A stretch of DNA of 64,000 bases, taken from the NCBI GenBank assembly GCA_963942565.1, contig OZ012690.1:12975269-13039268 (forward strand), written 5' to 3'. The notes below the pieces were generated by a model. The model saw only the letters and a program-made list of their open reading frames with translations, did not search any database and had not been told where the DNA came from. The first letter of the stretch is position 1; the number at the start of each line of letters is the position of its first letter. The stretch is from Maea johnstoni (Eukaryota; Annelida; Polychaeta; Spionida; Magelonidae). Positions 22,768 through 35,327 of this stretch are shown piece after piece. The translations under genes and the position numbers were made by a program.

Positions 22768-24261
22768 TATGAGTCTGTGTGGTTTCAAAACTTGTGATCA
22801 AGGTTTCACCTGACACAATGCCCTTAAGAAAGGTATTATGTAACTTCAGCAACTTTTCCTTATCGCCTCTTTTTCAAGTAACCTTGGCAAATCAGTCAAG
22901 GTCATTTTTTGTGAGCTCTTTTTGTAAATGTGCATCCCGAGTTCCCAATAACTAAAGTAGTTCTAATCTCTTTTACCGCTAGTCATTATCGTTGACTTCC
23001 TGTAGGCTTTGTGTGTCTGTAATAAAAGGCGTGTTAGTGGTTGGTATCTCTCACCTAGACGACCCCTTGGGATGCTATCCTTGGGATGCCGTCTGTGTGG
23101 TAACCTGAGGGTGTCAGGGCCTGCTACCTGCTCTAGAAGCTGCATTATATTTCATGATAGGAAAACATGGCAGACTCTTACCTCATACCTACCATATCTT
23201 GAAAGATCTTTTTATACACATTCATGTCTGTAACACTTTGACTACACAGCCCCGAAAGCTGCATCATAGCAAACTTCACAGACTATTAACTTAATACCAT
23301 AGCTTAAAAGAAGATTTTTTCAGAGACACTTGTTTTCTGTGATGCTTCAGGTACACCAAACCAAACTTAACACTATCTATCAAAGCCAAATTTCTTAAAG
23401 TTTTATCTTGAAAATAACTTGGAGATTGAGCATCAATTGACACTATATTTGAAGGAAAGTTATGGCTTTGGTTCTCGACAGCATTTCTCCTTAGAAAAGC
23501 TCTTGTCATAGAGATATCACCATAGTAGTCACAATGTCTACAGGCATAAACGGTTATTAAGTATAAGCGGTGTGCAATCTGTAAGCTCTTGACTTGGCAT
23601 GCTCTGGTAGCCTATGTAATCTATGTATTATGGTGGTATGGAAAAGCTTAGGTACATACAGGCCAGGGACATCGCCCTAATGTTACTGCTGGCTAGAAGC
23701 ACTTAAGGAGTTTGGCAAACTGACAACTATTATAACCACTTCTAGTGCTTCCTGTTTGGGATTGTCTAGGTTCGTAGACATCTTAATCCTCGCCTGGTTA
23801 CAGATAAATACATTTACCGATTTACAAAAAAAGAGCATGTGTTTTGTATTAAGATGAAAATAAACTGGGATGTGTTGTTCTGATATGTTGGTACCTAATA
23901 CTTGAAGGCATTGATGATAGTTAACCCATTCATGCACAGAGATTCTCAGTGGAATCTTTCCAGTTACTTGATTCTGATTCTGATTCTGACTGACCAGTGT
24001 TACCACCATGGCGCCACCTATCACCAGCCACAGGAACCAACACCTAAACATTAAGCAAAGGGTAGAGACCAGAATGGAGAGAAGCATTATTTAAGGAAAT
24101 CATAGACTAGGATCTAGTCTAGGGTAGACTAGGCTTCTAGCCCCGGAAAAGTTAAAGTTATCCTAATAAACCAACCCTTAGAATTAACCAATGGTATAGT
24201 ACTGTCAAAAACCACATATACAAACCTGTTTACCTAAGGTACATGCTGCATGGCCGTGGCA
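22768..24261. other. Non-coding, TTAA-2 scraps
   Basis: A TTAA-2 end (TTAACCCATTCATGCACAG) sits at 23922-23940, and a core-like TATTTGAAGGAAAGTT at 23446. The 134-codon minus frame at 23683-24087 runs through that scrap and has no motif. A palindromic AGACTAGG cluster near 24104-24150 is hAT-a-like. Confidence 0.45.
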
Positions 24262-24473
24262 TTAACCCTTCCAATGCTGAGGCTAATTTTGTCTAAAGCA
24301 CAAGGATGCAAATATTTTTGAGAACCATCTAAACCCTGTCATGTTTGTATTTATTGGAAAGCTCTCACTGAGCACTTTCATATGAGTACCCATTTTCTAG
24401 GGTTTCACCCATTTCTCAGGTTTTTGCATCATTTTGTATTGGCCAAATTAGCCACCAGCAGCATAACGGTTAA
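24262..24473 (+). mobile_element. TTAA-1 MITE copy 5
   Basis: Full length at 212 bp with TTAA at both ends, left CCCTTCCAATGCTGAGGC and right CACCAGCAGCATAACGG. Confidence 0.92.
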
Positions 24474-25390
24474 ACATATGAAAAAATAGACGGCTATAGC
24501 AGGCCTAGATAGAGCATAGAGTTGATATTTAGTGGTGTGGTTTGTAGTGATAGCAGGCTAAGTGTTACAGTGTTCCTGGCAGGCGAGGCACTTCTCTTAT
24601 CACCGGCGCTTCGTCTTCCCCTGACTCGTCTCTCACTAGCTCTAATCTACCCATCAATACCTGCCTCGAGGCAGCAAGATGCTGCTGCCGCTGCTCCATT
24701 GCCCAAAACGCTCATGTTGCCTCCAAAATAGAAACTTTTCTCACAGACATGTTGTCATTTGTCTTGACTAGAGCAGAGCCATTCCCAGATCTGGTTATTT
24801 TTGGATACTCATTCATTTTTTAAATATCCTTACCCGATATGTCATCTTGATCAATGATGCTTTTGAAAATAACTTTGTAATAAAGCTAGTATTTTGTCAT
24901 ATGATTTGAAGACAAGTTTTTCGGTTAAGTTCTGATGAATTTTCTTCTTTAAATATTCTACAAAGTATGCCTATGTCAAAGAGACATTGATCACATATCA
25001 GTTGTCAGGATGTTTTTGGCTGAGCTATATACAAGCCCTGAGGGTTCCTCAGAATTAGCCAAGGTTTTATTTCAAATCAGGTTATGTGGAAAAAATATAC
25101 ATGTGTAAAACACGGGGGCCCATGCTGCCATGTTATGTGTAATTCCATCCTACAGGTATACAGGCAGTGCCAGCTCACATTAGTTCACAGCTGTGCCTAC
25201 TGAAAAAGAAGAAATATACTTGTAAAGTGAAGTGAACCCATTCATGCCTCAAGTACCTCTAAAAAGCTTGACTATCTTGCTGATACCTTTTTAAGGAGAT
25301 GTGAAGATAATGGGGAAACTTTTAGTTTGTCTGGTATGTATGCACATAGCCACATTGTTGTATGGGTAGAAATGTCTCAAGCTATTGTAG
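24474..25390. other. Non-coding, with a GC-richer patch and TTAA-2-like traces
   Basis: 24560-24730 is GC-richer, and the minus strand there could begin MSVLGNGAAAAASCCLEA, but the frame stops after 22 codons. 24800-25040 and 25240-25320 hold decayed TTAA-2-like sequence (ACCCATTCATGCCTCAAG at 25238). Confidence 0.4.
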
Positions 25391-25600
25391 TTGGTATTAG
25401 AGTGGTCTAAAATGTTGCCACTGAATGCTTTATCTCTCACCAATGCCTGGGTTCGAATTTGGGCTAGAGACCTGTGAGAAAGTTGCCAATGACCTTGGGA
25501 TTGGTGGTGGTTTATCTCAGGTACTTAGTTTTCCTCCACCATTGAACAACTGGCTAGTCACGATCCAGCATCAATATGGCAAAAAAAAGGGACGATAATC
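25391..25600 (+). mobile_element. SINE-Leu copy 2
   Basis: This is the most complete head. It has an A-box region ATTAGAGTGGTCTAAAATG, then TTGCCACTGAATGC and CTCTCACCAATG, and a B box GGTTCGAATTTG at 25450. The body follows (GTGAGAAAGTTGCCAATGAC, TTTCCTCCACC, CTGGCTAGTCACGATC). The head order matches the 67-bp minisatellite unit at 32-33 kb. It ends near an A-rich GGCAAAAAAAAGG. Confidence 0.85.
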
Positions 25601-25732
25601 AAAATTTCGAATTGGAAGGCTAAAATGTGAGTCGTGCCAGCCTCTTTATTCCCTGTGGTAAACCACACCCAGTCGCAGTCATGGTTAAAAAATCAATAGT
25701 GTATGCTGACCCTGCTCTGCCAGCCAACCTAC

Positions 25733-25870
25733 CTCAGGAGATAAGAGCGGCTCCGACCGCCGCCGAGGCTCGTTACGGCGGCAGACATTTCTCTCCCGCA
25801 GCATCCATCGCATGCCGTCTCCCTGAGCCTGATTGCGTGGAACCGCGACCACGAATCACATCACATCATC
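25733..25870. promoter_or_regulatory. CpG-rich island, possible first exon on minus strand
   Basis: The segment is strikingly CpG-rich in an AT-rich setting (for example CTCCGACCGCCGCCGAGGCT). On the minus strand an ATG at 25788-25786 opens MSAAVTSLGGGRSRSYLL. It runs straight into a good donor, CTGAG followed by GTAGGT, at the 25733/25732 boundary. A + frame of 95 codons also crosses the region. No protein family is recognised and no downstream exon was found, so this is only a candidate. Confidence 0.25.
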
Positions 25871-26182
25871 ACCACAAAATAGGTTCATGCCAGGAATTCT
25901 CCTCCGCGAGATAAGAAAATAACACCCATGAAAAACTACTGCTCGGAATCTTGACAGCTGGGGGAAAAGCGCTACCTAGAAGTATAGGAAAAACTCATGG
26001 AAAGATATACCCAAAGTCTATATACTAAAAATCCCAAAAGAAAAAAAAATCAGTCAAACCTTTTTATGACTTAACTATTCCACAATTGACAGGTATCATT
26101 ACAATTACATATTAGAGATATCTTCAATAAAATCTCCAGGAGAGTTGATTTGTTACAACTATCTTATCTGATAGTTTCATCT
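25871..26182. other. Non-coding, nothing recognised
   Basis: AT-rich with no features. Confidence 0.45.
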
Positions 26183-26395
26183 TTAACCCTTATGATGCTG
26201 GTGGCTAATTTTGCTAATAAGAAAAGATGCAAACAATCTACAAAATTACTGAAGCCCTGGCACATAGGTACTCATCTGAGAGTACTTAGCGAGAGCTTTC
26301 CAATGAATACTAACACAATAGGGTTTTAGTGCTATTCAGAAATCTTGGCGTTCCTGTGCTTTGGATGAAAGTAGCCTCCGCATTGGAAGGGTTAA
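26183..26395 (-). mobile_element. TTAA-1 MITE copy 6
   Basis: TTAA at both ends, left CCCTTATGATGCTGGTGG and right GCATTGGAAGGG. Confidence 0.91.
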
Positions 26396-26667
26396 GCCAA
26401 TATGTCCAAATCCATGATTGAGGGACAGAAATCATTGTCATATTTAAGCAAGTCTGCCCCCTCTTCCACCCTGGGTTCCTCAGCAAATCTGATTGATGCC
26501 TCAATTAGTGGTCATTATTACAAATTTCATTCATGAGTACAACTATCTGCACTTCCACCTCTCTGAATAAGTCAAGTCGGTGTACATATAGAAATCAATA
26601 ATGTCTCTCTGCTGGCACTGCAATCATCTTCTAGATTAAACCTACTTTCTTTTGCTACCTCTTATGC

Positions 26668-26881
26668 TTAAACCTTCCAATGCTGAGGCTATCTTTGTCC
26701 AAAACATAAAGATGCAAATATATTTGAAAACCATCTAAACCCTGTCATGTTGGTATTCATTAGATAGCTCTTGCTGAGCACTCTCAAATGAGTACCCATA
26801 TGCCAGGGTTTCGGTCATTTTTCAGTTTTTTTTGCATCATTTGGTATTGGTCAAATTAGCCACCAGCAGCATAAAGGTTAA
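26668..26881 (+). mobile_element. TTAA-1 MITE copy 7
   Basis: TTAA at both ends. The left terminus reads ACCTTCCAATGCTGAGGC and the right CACCAGCAGCATAAAGG, one base off the consensus at each side. Confidence 0.9.
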
Positions 26882-28729
26882 AATTTTGCCTTATCCTCTT
26901 TTTCCACCCCATTCTCCATCCCCTCCTTCCTCTTTCTTCTACTTCTCCCCTCCCTCTTCAACCCTTTCTTTATTCCACTCTTCTTCCCTATTGCCCACCC
27001 TCCTCCTCTTCATTTATAACTCAATCTGCTCATTGCATAGCCATCCTCTTTGACTTTGACACCCACGTCATCTTTCACCTTCTCTCACACCCACCAAATA
27101 TTCCTCTTCCTATATTAGCCAGGATTTTAAAAATGCAATTCCAAAATCTTTGCCTGTTCAAATTTATCCACTCAGGTACTTCAAATCCTTATACCAACTA
27201 CATTTAATAGACTATTATGTCATTAAGGGCAATCTACACTTCAGCCATGTCAAAGATTATTAACCAAAAAAGTCAAAATTGAAAATTCTTTATAGAAATT
27301 GTCTGTCCAGAAAGGAGGTTTTCATGAAACTGCTTGTGCAAAAGACAGGCTGGACAAGTCTCTGCACTTCTAATCCTGCCCCCTTTCTTCCTTCTTGGTC
27401 TATACTGTTCGCGCTAAATGAACAGCCAGGAAACTCTTGCACTGGTGTAGAAAGAATTATTTTTACTGTATTTAATGCCTACCTATAAATCAACTGCTGT
27501 GCCAACACAAATTACTGGTGATGTTCTCAGTGACTAAGTATGGTGATTAAACAGATAGGCTTACAAGATCCTGAGATAGAAACCTGGCATACCACCCACA
27601 TATTGCAATTAAAAGACATTGATACTATCATAAACGCAAGCTACTAGAATCCTGTGGTTGAAATATATTCCCGAAAAAACTACCATACAATAAGGTACGA
27701 GAAAAAATATCATAATTACAACTGATAGTTATTCTGGGAAGTAGACTTTCACTCCACTGTACTAGTGTGGATATTTTTTACAGCATTTGTTAGTGATTCT
27801 TGTGTTCAGATTTGTAAATGATACCCTGTTATCAGTATGATATCTCTAACACTTACCTCTGGGTACCCTTACCATAATAACTTCTTTATAAGTAGATTGG
27901 ATCCAAATTGTAGCACTGATTAAATGATATGTGTGTAGAAGCTGCTTTGTGGAGGGCAACAATGCTGGGAGTTCTTCAGCCTGAGGCTCGTTAAAACTAA
28001 TTACCCCATGTGTATTTTGATATCTATAGTTCTCTGTAAAAAGTGTTGTCTAGGTGCCTTGATATTTTGAAACTAATCTATCTTCTAAAAATCATAACTT
28101 AGTATACTATTTGACGAGTGAAGGGCTTATTTATATAAAACATTTCTCCTTCAAATATTTTGATAAATATTCTTAGATCATGCAATCGATATCACCAAGA
28201 TAGGCTGTTTTAGGCGCTACAGGCAGAAATAGGTCTAACTGTTACATTTCTCAGGAGGGTGGCTCAACGTGTCCAGACTATAACATCACTGTGAAGTTTT
28301 TAAGGTTAATGGTCATCAGAGCGTCAATAAAAACACTTCTTGAAATATTTATGAATTATTTGCATGTGTGTCAGACTTTCTGTATATTTGCCTCCAATTT
28401 TTAGAATTATTTTCCCAATTCCCAGTATTCACTGAAAGTATATTCGATCACCTCCGGTGAGGTATTAACTATGTATTAGCTGTGCTTCAGGTTGTGATAG
28501 GTATTGGCAGCTGCCTTAAGCCCATAACAATGTTTGTCAATCATATTTCAGGTTGGTGCCATGGAGTCTGGCTCAGCTTTGCTCGGCATATTTCCCCAGA
28601 GAGCCACTGTGTGCGGTCTCAGGGCTTGAAGCACATGATCGAAAAACTCTTGTAGATGAGAAAAAAATTCAAAATTTCATAGACTGTTTTGTTATGACTT
28701 GAACAGGAACAATATTGAAGTAGTTATTG
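26882..28729. other. Non-coding: CT-rich patch and repeat traces
   Basis: 26890-27110 is a pyrimidine-rich patch. 27115-27150 resembles a hAT-b end (TAGCCAGGATTTTAAAAATG). 28080-28245 keeps the TTAA-2 core (CATTTCTCCTTCAAATATTT). Short frames at 26832 and 27279 carry no motif. Confidence 0.45.
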
Positions 28730-29030
28730 GATATAGACACAATATCAGACATAGCTACAATTTCCAACTTGAGCACAAAAGATACATAAGTTTACCAAAT
28801 ATAGATACAATGTCAAATATTTAAAGTCTAATATGGATACAATGTCAGAAATAGATACAATGTTAATCTAGATACACTGTCTGATATGGATACATAAGTC
28901 AGACAAAGATGCAGTTTTTGGATACAAATTGTCAGACATTGATTCAATGTATGGAAGAATACAATGTTAGACAAGTATAGTTTGAGGGAGATAAAATGTC
29001 AGACAAGGATGAATATATATTACAGATGCC
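28730..29030. repeat. Degenerate GATACAATGTCAGA minisatellite
   Basis: Irregular repeats of GATACAATGTCAGACA-like units, spaced about 25-35 bp, fill the stretch. Confidence 0.8.
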
Positions 29031-29031
29031 G

Positions 29032-29680
29032 ATGAGGGTTTGATATTGATTAACTATATGGAAAAGTGTTTACCACAAGAGCATTTATATAAAGGACCAA
29101 TGGCCTTATCTGTGCATTATTCATAGTTAGTCACATAGGCAGATTTGAAATATGACCACATGCATTATTTACCTATACAGCGTTATCTCTTGACTGCCAA
29201 GAAGATGAGTTGGTTTACCAGTATCATGTACCACCGGTTTATCCACCCAAGTGACAATGTATCAAACCTAAAGGGCAGAATCTCCACGGGGGACCGATTG
29301 ATCATCTACTTACTAATATAAACCTTGATCAGATCGACTTCCTGTCTTGGGTGATATATGGCTAATATGCTGTGATGGCCACAACAATACCATTACTCCA
29401 AACAATAGAATTTCTGATGAGTGTCTTTCCGTTTGGCTGGACAAGGATAGGGCTGGGACAATTAATCCATGACTGGCGCCCTGGCGCTGTTAGACTAATC
29501 AAGTTGGGTGTGAGTTGATTGTGAATGGGTGTCAGCCACGGCAGGTGTGTTGTGAACATGTGAACACCTGTGATACGCCTCATCCCACCATGCACCCACA
29601 GGCTGCTGTTACCTGATACAGCAACACAACGCTCTGTATCATACCTGACATATGTGATGTGTACTTGCTACATCACAACC
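29032..29680. other. Non-coding, nothing recognised
   Basis: The 77-codon minus frame at 29362-29595 has no motif or splice bounds. Confidence 0.45.
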
Positions 29681-29688
29681 CATCATAC

Positions 29689-29936
29689 CATGGTCTTAGC
29701 CAGGATTTAGAAACTGGGTGCCTAAAATTGGCAATTGTAAAATTTTTGGGCGTCCAAATTTTTAAGGGGGACCACAATATACTCAGATTTCAACCATAAA
29801 CAAGTACAAATTCATCAAAACAAGGCATGATATCCTTATACAATGTAATGTGAATTATATGGAGATGAGAAAAATCAATTATGGTTTAGGTGTCCAAAAA
29901 GATACCCAGTCAGACGCCCTGCTGGCTAAGACCATG
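29689..29936 (+). mobile_element. hAT-b MITE, complete copy
   Basis: The 248-bp element has inverted ends CATGGTCTTAGCCAG (right end read in reverse complement). It is flanked by perfect 8-bp duplications, CATCATAC at 29681-29688 and 29937-29944. It carries no transposase frame. A shorter sister is at 37032. Confidence 0.94.
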
Positions 29937-29944
29937 CATCATAC

Positions 29945-30490
29945 CTTATCAACATACCTCACACATACTTTACCTCATTGAGTAGCAAAACTCTGATCTG
30001 CTACATTCAATTTATATACAGCAACAGAACTCTCTCCAAATTCAAGATATTATGTTTGCAATATATCATACAATATATTAACTCTCCTATCTCCGCTACT
30101 ATCTCATACATTCTGCATATTCCACTGGAACAAAACTTTCTCAATCTTACTCTCCACAATCAACATATACTCCAGCACCAAAACTCCCTGTATCATATCT
30201 CGTACATGGCATATATTCTCAACCCAGCACAGCAACGTACTCTCTATGATTCCTCTGAATTTTGGATGCGAACTGCAATTATAGCTTAAGTAATGAAATG
30301 AACACAGTTAAATCCATATTTAAAGTGTGGCTACAGGTTTGTTGTATATGAATGTGTACCAAGCAGTGTATATGTATTATAAGGTATAGAAAAAAGTGCT
30401 GCTGGGATCATCATCTCAACCCTCTGATTAAATTTACATATCAGTGTACACCTTACACCAAACACTCACAAGCCTTTAATTAGGAATTTT
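29945..30490. other. Non-coding, nothing recognised
   Basis: A 103-codon + frame at 29978-30289 is AT-rich, full of Ile, Tyr and Ser, and shows no motif. Confidence 0.45.
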
Positions 30491-30494
30491 CCTA

Positions 30495-30965
30495 CTCGTT
30501 GTGTGGTCTTTTTGAGAAATTCTGATTTTCCTGGTACACCTTAGGGCTACCTGGAATAGCATTGTGGTGAGGTGGCCAGTCAAAGCCAGTGCATGCTGCT
30601 TTATATTATATAGTTTATTCTTTTCTGGGGAGGGGTCTGTCTCTCTGGTTGTGGGTACACCTTTAGGGCTACCTGCTGCAGTGTTATTGTGGTTAAGAGT
30701 CTAGTCAATACTAACATATGCTGCATGGTCTTATTGAATAAGTCTGTGTTTTCCTGTCTGAGAGCATGCCCCACTGTGGCCTGCAGCTGTAGTGTTGTGG
30801 TTATACGACTAGTCAAGACCTCTGCATGCTGCTCTATAGTGAGATCATTCAGGGGAAGTGGCTGTTTTCCTGGATGAGGTCATACCTGGCGGCGGCTACC
30901 TGCAGTAGGTAATATTGTGGTTAGGTGCCCTGTCAATACCTATACATGCAGCTCTATAATACAGT
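30495..30965 (+). repeat. Degenerate ~115-bp tandem repeat, four units
   Basis: Each unit carries TTTTCCTG..., then ACC..AGGGCTACCTG or similar, then TATTGTGGTTA.G.., AGTCAA.ACC and GCATGCTGCTCTATA. Unit spacing is about 110-125 bp. Confidence 0.8.
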
Positions 30966-31830
30966 ATTGCTTCATTACACATGTTTGCTCTGACTAACAT
31001 CTACCCAGAAATCAGGTTTTCATTGTTGGTTTGTGTGAGGTATTGTAGTGTTGAAGCATTCAGGATTTTCTTGGATTTCTCTTAATACATACAATTTTGT
31101 ACCTGCCCAGTTATCTGGCTATAATAACTGTATTTTGCATATTAAAATTTGCTATTCCCTCTGACAGGCACACAGACAAATAGATAGTGATGAAGTTTAT
31201 AACATGCCATTATATAGTTTGGAGTAGTGAATTTCTGTTTAATAGGGTAAATACATCTTAAGGGTTAGTGGTCAAGCCAACTGGTCAGGTAGTCTAAACA
31301 TTACTTTTGGGAGAATTGCCTGGGTAATCAATTAGCTTAGTAAGGATTGCTACATTTGCATATAGGCTTTAATAGCTACCAGGTAAGATGAGAATGCAGA
31401 CAGAAGGCTGTGTGTAGGTACAGGTGTAACACAGTGTGGTTATATGTTGGGTACCTCAGAAATTGTTGCCAAGTATTTTACCTGTAATCCCCTCCCCACA
31501 GGTGTGATAAGACACCCTGGCTGCATTAGTACAGGTCAGTAGTACGAGCACAGCTCCTTTATTGTGTAAGGTTATGGTACCTTGGATGCCGAGTAGCTTG
31601 CATCAGTGCAGGAAGATAGCATCAGCAGGGTATCTCTTTGTTGTGTTTGATATTATTGTAGTATGACTCAAGGTAGCTTGAAATATGTTCTCATTTTTAT
31701 GTACTCTCAAAATGATCAGACCACCTGGCTGCGGCAAGCATGAAAAGGTCCGGATCAACTTGAGATCCTTCCACTTGATTGGGTGCTTTCAGACATTGGC
31801 TGATTTTGGCAGGAGGCAGTGTTGCTCTCT
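30966..31830. other. Non-coding, nothing recognised
   Basis: No motif-bearing frames or element ends were seen. Confidence 0.45.
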
Positions 31831-31834
31831 ATTA

Positions 31835-33130
31835 GATCAGCCCTGACCCCCGACACCCAGACAGTGTCTGGAGTCACAACATACCCCACTGACTTAGCTC
31901 CTGCACACAGGCTTCCGCTGCTATGCCCATCAATGGGTACACAGACACACTAGGATCTCAACCTTTTCATGGAGGCCCTGCCCTGATGGCCCTCTGGTCT
32001 AATGCATTGCCACTGACTGATCACAGTCACCCAGACAGTGTGAGGAGTCACAACATACCCCACTGACCTAGCCCCTGCACACATGCTTCCGCTGCTCTGC
32101 ACATCAAAGGGCGCACAACCTTTTCATGAAGGGCCTGCCCTGATGGCCCTCTGGTCTAATGCATTGCCACTGACTGCTCACAGTCTCTCACCAATGAGGG
32201 CCTGCCCTGATGACCCTCTGGTCTAATGCATTGCCACTGACTAGGGCTCTCACGAATACAGTAGGTGGTGAATACGAATATATTCACAAATATACGGTCA
32301 CGAATACGAATACTAATATTCGTAGAATGGCAGCGAACGATCTGAAAACCAGAGCGCCGTTTTACCTTATAAGGACAGGAATGGTCCCCAAGCTCAACCG
32401 GTATCAACCGGTATAAGAAATTGTGCGCCCACCGGCATTAGTAATCGTGCGCCCACAACGTAAAATGGAGGCACTTCAAAACTCAGCGCACTCAGCGCTG
32501 CTGATTTGAAGTGATTTCCTCAACTTCTATGGCCGCAAACAGGTAGGGCTTTACATTTTTATGTATATTCGTCTGTATTCGAATATACAAATGCGTATAT
32601 TCGAATACTATTCATATTGCGGCAATCCGCGGTGCAGCAAGTATACAAGTGTATCGCGGGAGCGCTACCACTGACTGCTCACAGTCTCTCACCAATGAGG
32701 GCCTGCCCTGATGGCCCTCTGGTCTAATGCATTGCCACTGACTGCTCACAGTCTCTCACCACTTACGGCCTGCCGTGATGGCCCTGTGGTCTAATGCTTT
32801 GCCACTGACTGCTCACACTCTCACCAATGAGGGCCTGCCCTGATGGCTGAGTAGTCTAATGCATTGCCACTGACTGCTCACAGTCTCTTACCAATGAGGG
32901 CCTGCCCTGATGGCCTTCTGTTCTAATGCATTGCCACTGACTGCTCACAGTCTCCCACCAATGAGGGCCTGCCCTGATGGCCCTCTGGTCTAATGCATTG
33001 CCACTGACTGCTCACAGTCTCTCACCAATGAGGGCCTGCCCTGATGGCCCTCTGGTCTAATGCATTGCCACTGACTGCTCACAGTCTCTCACTACTGAAG
33101 GCCTACCATGATAGTCGAGTGGTCCAGAGA
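31835..33130 (+). repeat. 67-bp minisatellite derived from a tRNA-Leu-type SINE head
   Basis: From about 32690 the period is exactly 67 bp (phase points 32941 and 33008). The unit holds GATGGCCCTCTGGTCTAATG, CATTGCCACTGACTGC and TCTCTCACCAATGAGGG. One unit near 32845 reads TGGCTGAGTAGTCTAATGC, the classic A-box form. The left part (31835-32170) carries a longer unit with CACAACATACCCCACTGA and CCTGCACACA(G/T)GCTTCCGC, about 184 bp apart. A hAT MITE interrupts the array at 32242. Confidence 0.92.
32242..32667. mobile_element. hAT-c MITE inside the 67-bp array
   Basis: The 426-bp insert has inverted ends TAGGGCTCTCACGAATACA and, reverse complemented, TAGCGCTCCCGCGATACAC. It is flanked by perfect 8-bp duplications, CCACTGAC at 32234-32241 and 32668-32675. 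Subterminal GAATACGAATA and TATTCGAATA repeats are abundant. It has no transposase frame. It is the only copy in the window. Confidence 0.94.
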
Positions 33131-33244
33131 GTCCTCAACAAAAGCTAACAAATGAATACCAATATTGCAGGGTTTAGATGGTTTTCAAAGTTTTTTTTGC
33201 ATTCCTGTGCCTTGGAAGAAATTAGCCTCAGCATTGGAAGGATT
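33130..33244 (-). mobile_element. TTAA-1 MITE copy 8 (half)
   Basis: Only the right half of a minus-oriented copy is present, from about AGAGAGTCCTCAACAAAAGC to CAGCATTGGAAGGA-TTAA. Its left half is missing at the edge of the minisatellite. Confidence 0.8.
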
Positions 33245-33362
33245 AATATGATAGGTGGATTTATGCAATGTTTTGTAGTTGTTTTCGAAAGTATCATAGA
33301 TCCAGAAGAACTCTAAACATTGCTGGTTTACCAATGTTCACCTTCAGTATGACCTTGTGGTC

Positions 33363-33593
33363 TTAACCCATTAACACTTAAGAGTTCCTCTAGAAATTCT
33401 CATCTGTATCTACAATATTTTTGACAATAACTTTAGAAATGTGAAAGATTGCACAGAATATTTGAAGGAGAGTTGGTGGTAATGTTTTGATTAACATTTC
33501 TCCATCAAATATTTTCCAAACTATGCCTTTGCTTGCGAGATTTCATCAAAATTGTCAGGCTGCTAATGGCCGCTGTGAGCATTAATGGGTTAA
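33363..33593. mobile_element. TTAA-2 MITE, reference copy
   Basis: 231 bp with TTAA at both ends. The left terminus is CCCATTAACACTTAAGAG and the right GTGAGCATTAATGGG. The core GAATATTTGAAGGAGAGTTG faces AACATTTCTCCATCAAATAT. Directly after the right TTAA another CCCTTGAATGCATGC end begins, so a second element probably abuts. Confidence 0.92.
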
Positions 33594-34302
33594 CCCTTGA
33601 ATGCATGCTCTGAGTTTCCCTTGAAAGTATGGTATGCATGATTAGATACTTTTCCTACGTGCAAACTGTAAACTTAGACTGTAAACTTAGGAAAAAAATA
33701 TTGGTAAGTAGTTATCAGTTAGTTTGTAATGTTCAGAAATGAAAATCTCCAAAGATTGACCGTTCCTTTTTGGCATACTGTAATCATAATGAAGCTATTA
33801 ATTTACTTAAGTTAATCTTGACAGGAACGTTCAATGAACGTCTCTGATCTTGAGGATAATTTCAATTTCTTATGAAATATGATTGTATAATTCAAGAAAG
33901 GCATGTTTCTGTTTATTTTGGTTCACCTTCTGCAATGAGGAAATCAGCTTGTGCTTTGGTTTCTACTCTTGACCTTCTGCTGGTGGCAGATCTGTGTGGT
34001 CTGCTAGAGAGAGCAGGATTTCTCAAGGAAGCTCAGAGCTTATGATTGATTGCAGCGAGCATCTATTTGTTATGACGTTTGCGTAGGCTTAATGGATGAG
34101 TCTCTTTCTTCTTGACAAGTGGATAAATTGGTGATCTAGTGCTATTTCATAAGGTGAAAATAAGCCATTCCTTCCCATGAGTCACTACTGGCCGGGAATA
34201 CACAATTATTTGGGTTAATATATATATTTGGAGAAAAGGTGAAAAGCTGGCTTCAATCAAGTACTTTATCATCAGTATTGATCAATTACCATCTCCCTTG
34301 GC
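33594..34302. other. Non-coding, nothing recognised
   Basis: Apart from the abutting CCCTT-type end at 33594, no features were seen. Confidence 0.45.
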
Positions 34303-34840
<538 letters not shown>

Positions 34841-35054
34841 TTAACCCTTCTAATGCTGAGGCTACTTTTATCCAAAGCACAAAAACGCAAAAATCTTTGA
34901 AAACCTTAGAAACCCTGTCTTATTGGTATCCATTGGAAAGCTATCGCCGAGTAATCTCAGATGAGTACCCATTTGCCATGGTTTCAGTGATTTGCGAGCG
35001 GTTTTGCATAATTTTTGTATTGGCCAAATTAGCCACCAGCAGCTAGAGGTTTAA
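34841..35054 (+). mobile_element. TTAA-1 MITE copy 9
   Basis: TTAA at both ends, left CCCTTCTAATGCTGAGGC and right CACCAGCAGCTAGAGGT. Confidence 0.91.
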
Positions 35055-35327
35055 ATTATCCCTGTCAGTGCTAGGTTGAGAGGAAGCATTAGCTGAGACA
35101 TCTTGGCGGCATGGTTACGTGTCGAGGTTCTGACTTCTCTCACCGAGGAAATGTCTGTGCTGGCCTGTTGACATCCAGATACTTTTTTCTCATTTCCTGT
35201 TCTAAATTTACCCAGCCCGACATAATCCACCTTCAGTTCACCAGCTCCTTAAGGTGCTATATGGCACCTGTGCTTTACCTACTGCCAATGATAGCATGCT
35301 TCCACATGCACCCCTGCACCCTCCTTA
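35055..35327. other. Spacer, nothing recognised
   Basis: A 76-codon frame at 35111 has no motif. Confidence 0.4.

Noticed and set aside
23683-24087. 134-codon minus frame with hydrophobic start
   Set aside because: It crosses a TTAA-2 end and lacks any motif. Chance frame.
31970-33130. CRISPR-like array of 67-bp repeats
   Set aside because: There are no unique spacers, units are contiguous, and the setting is a eukaryotic genome.
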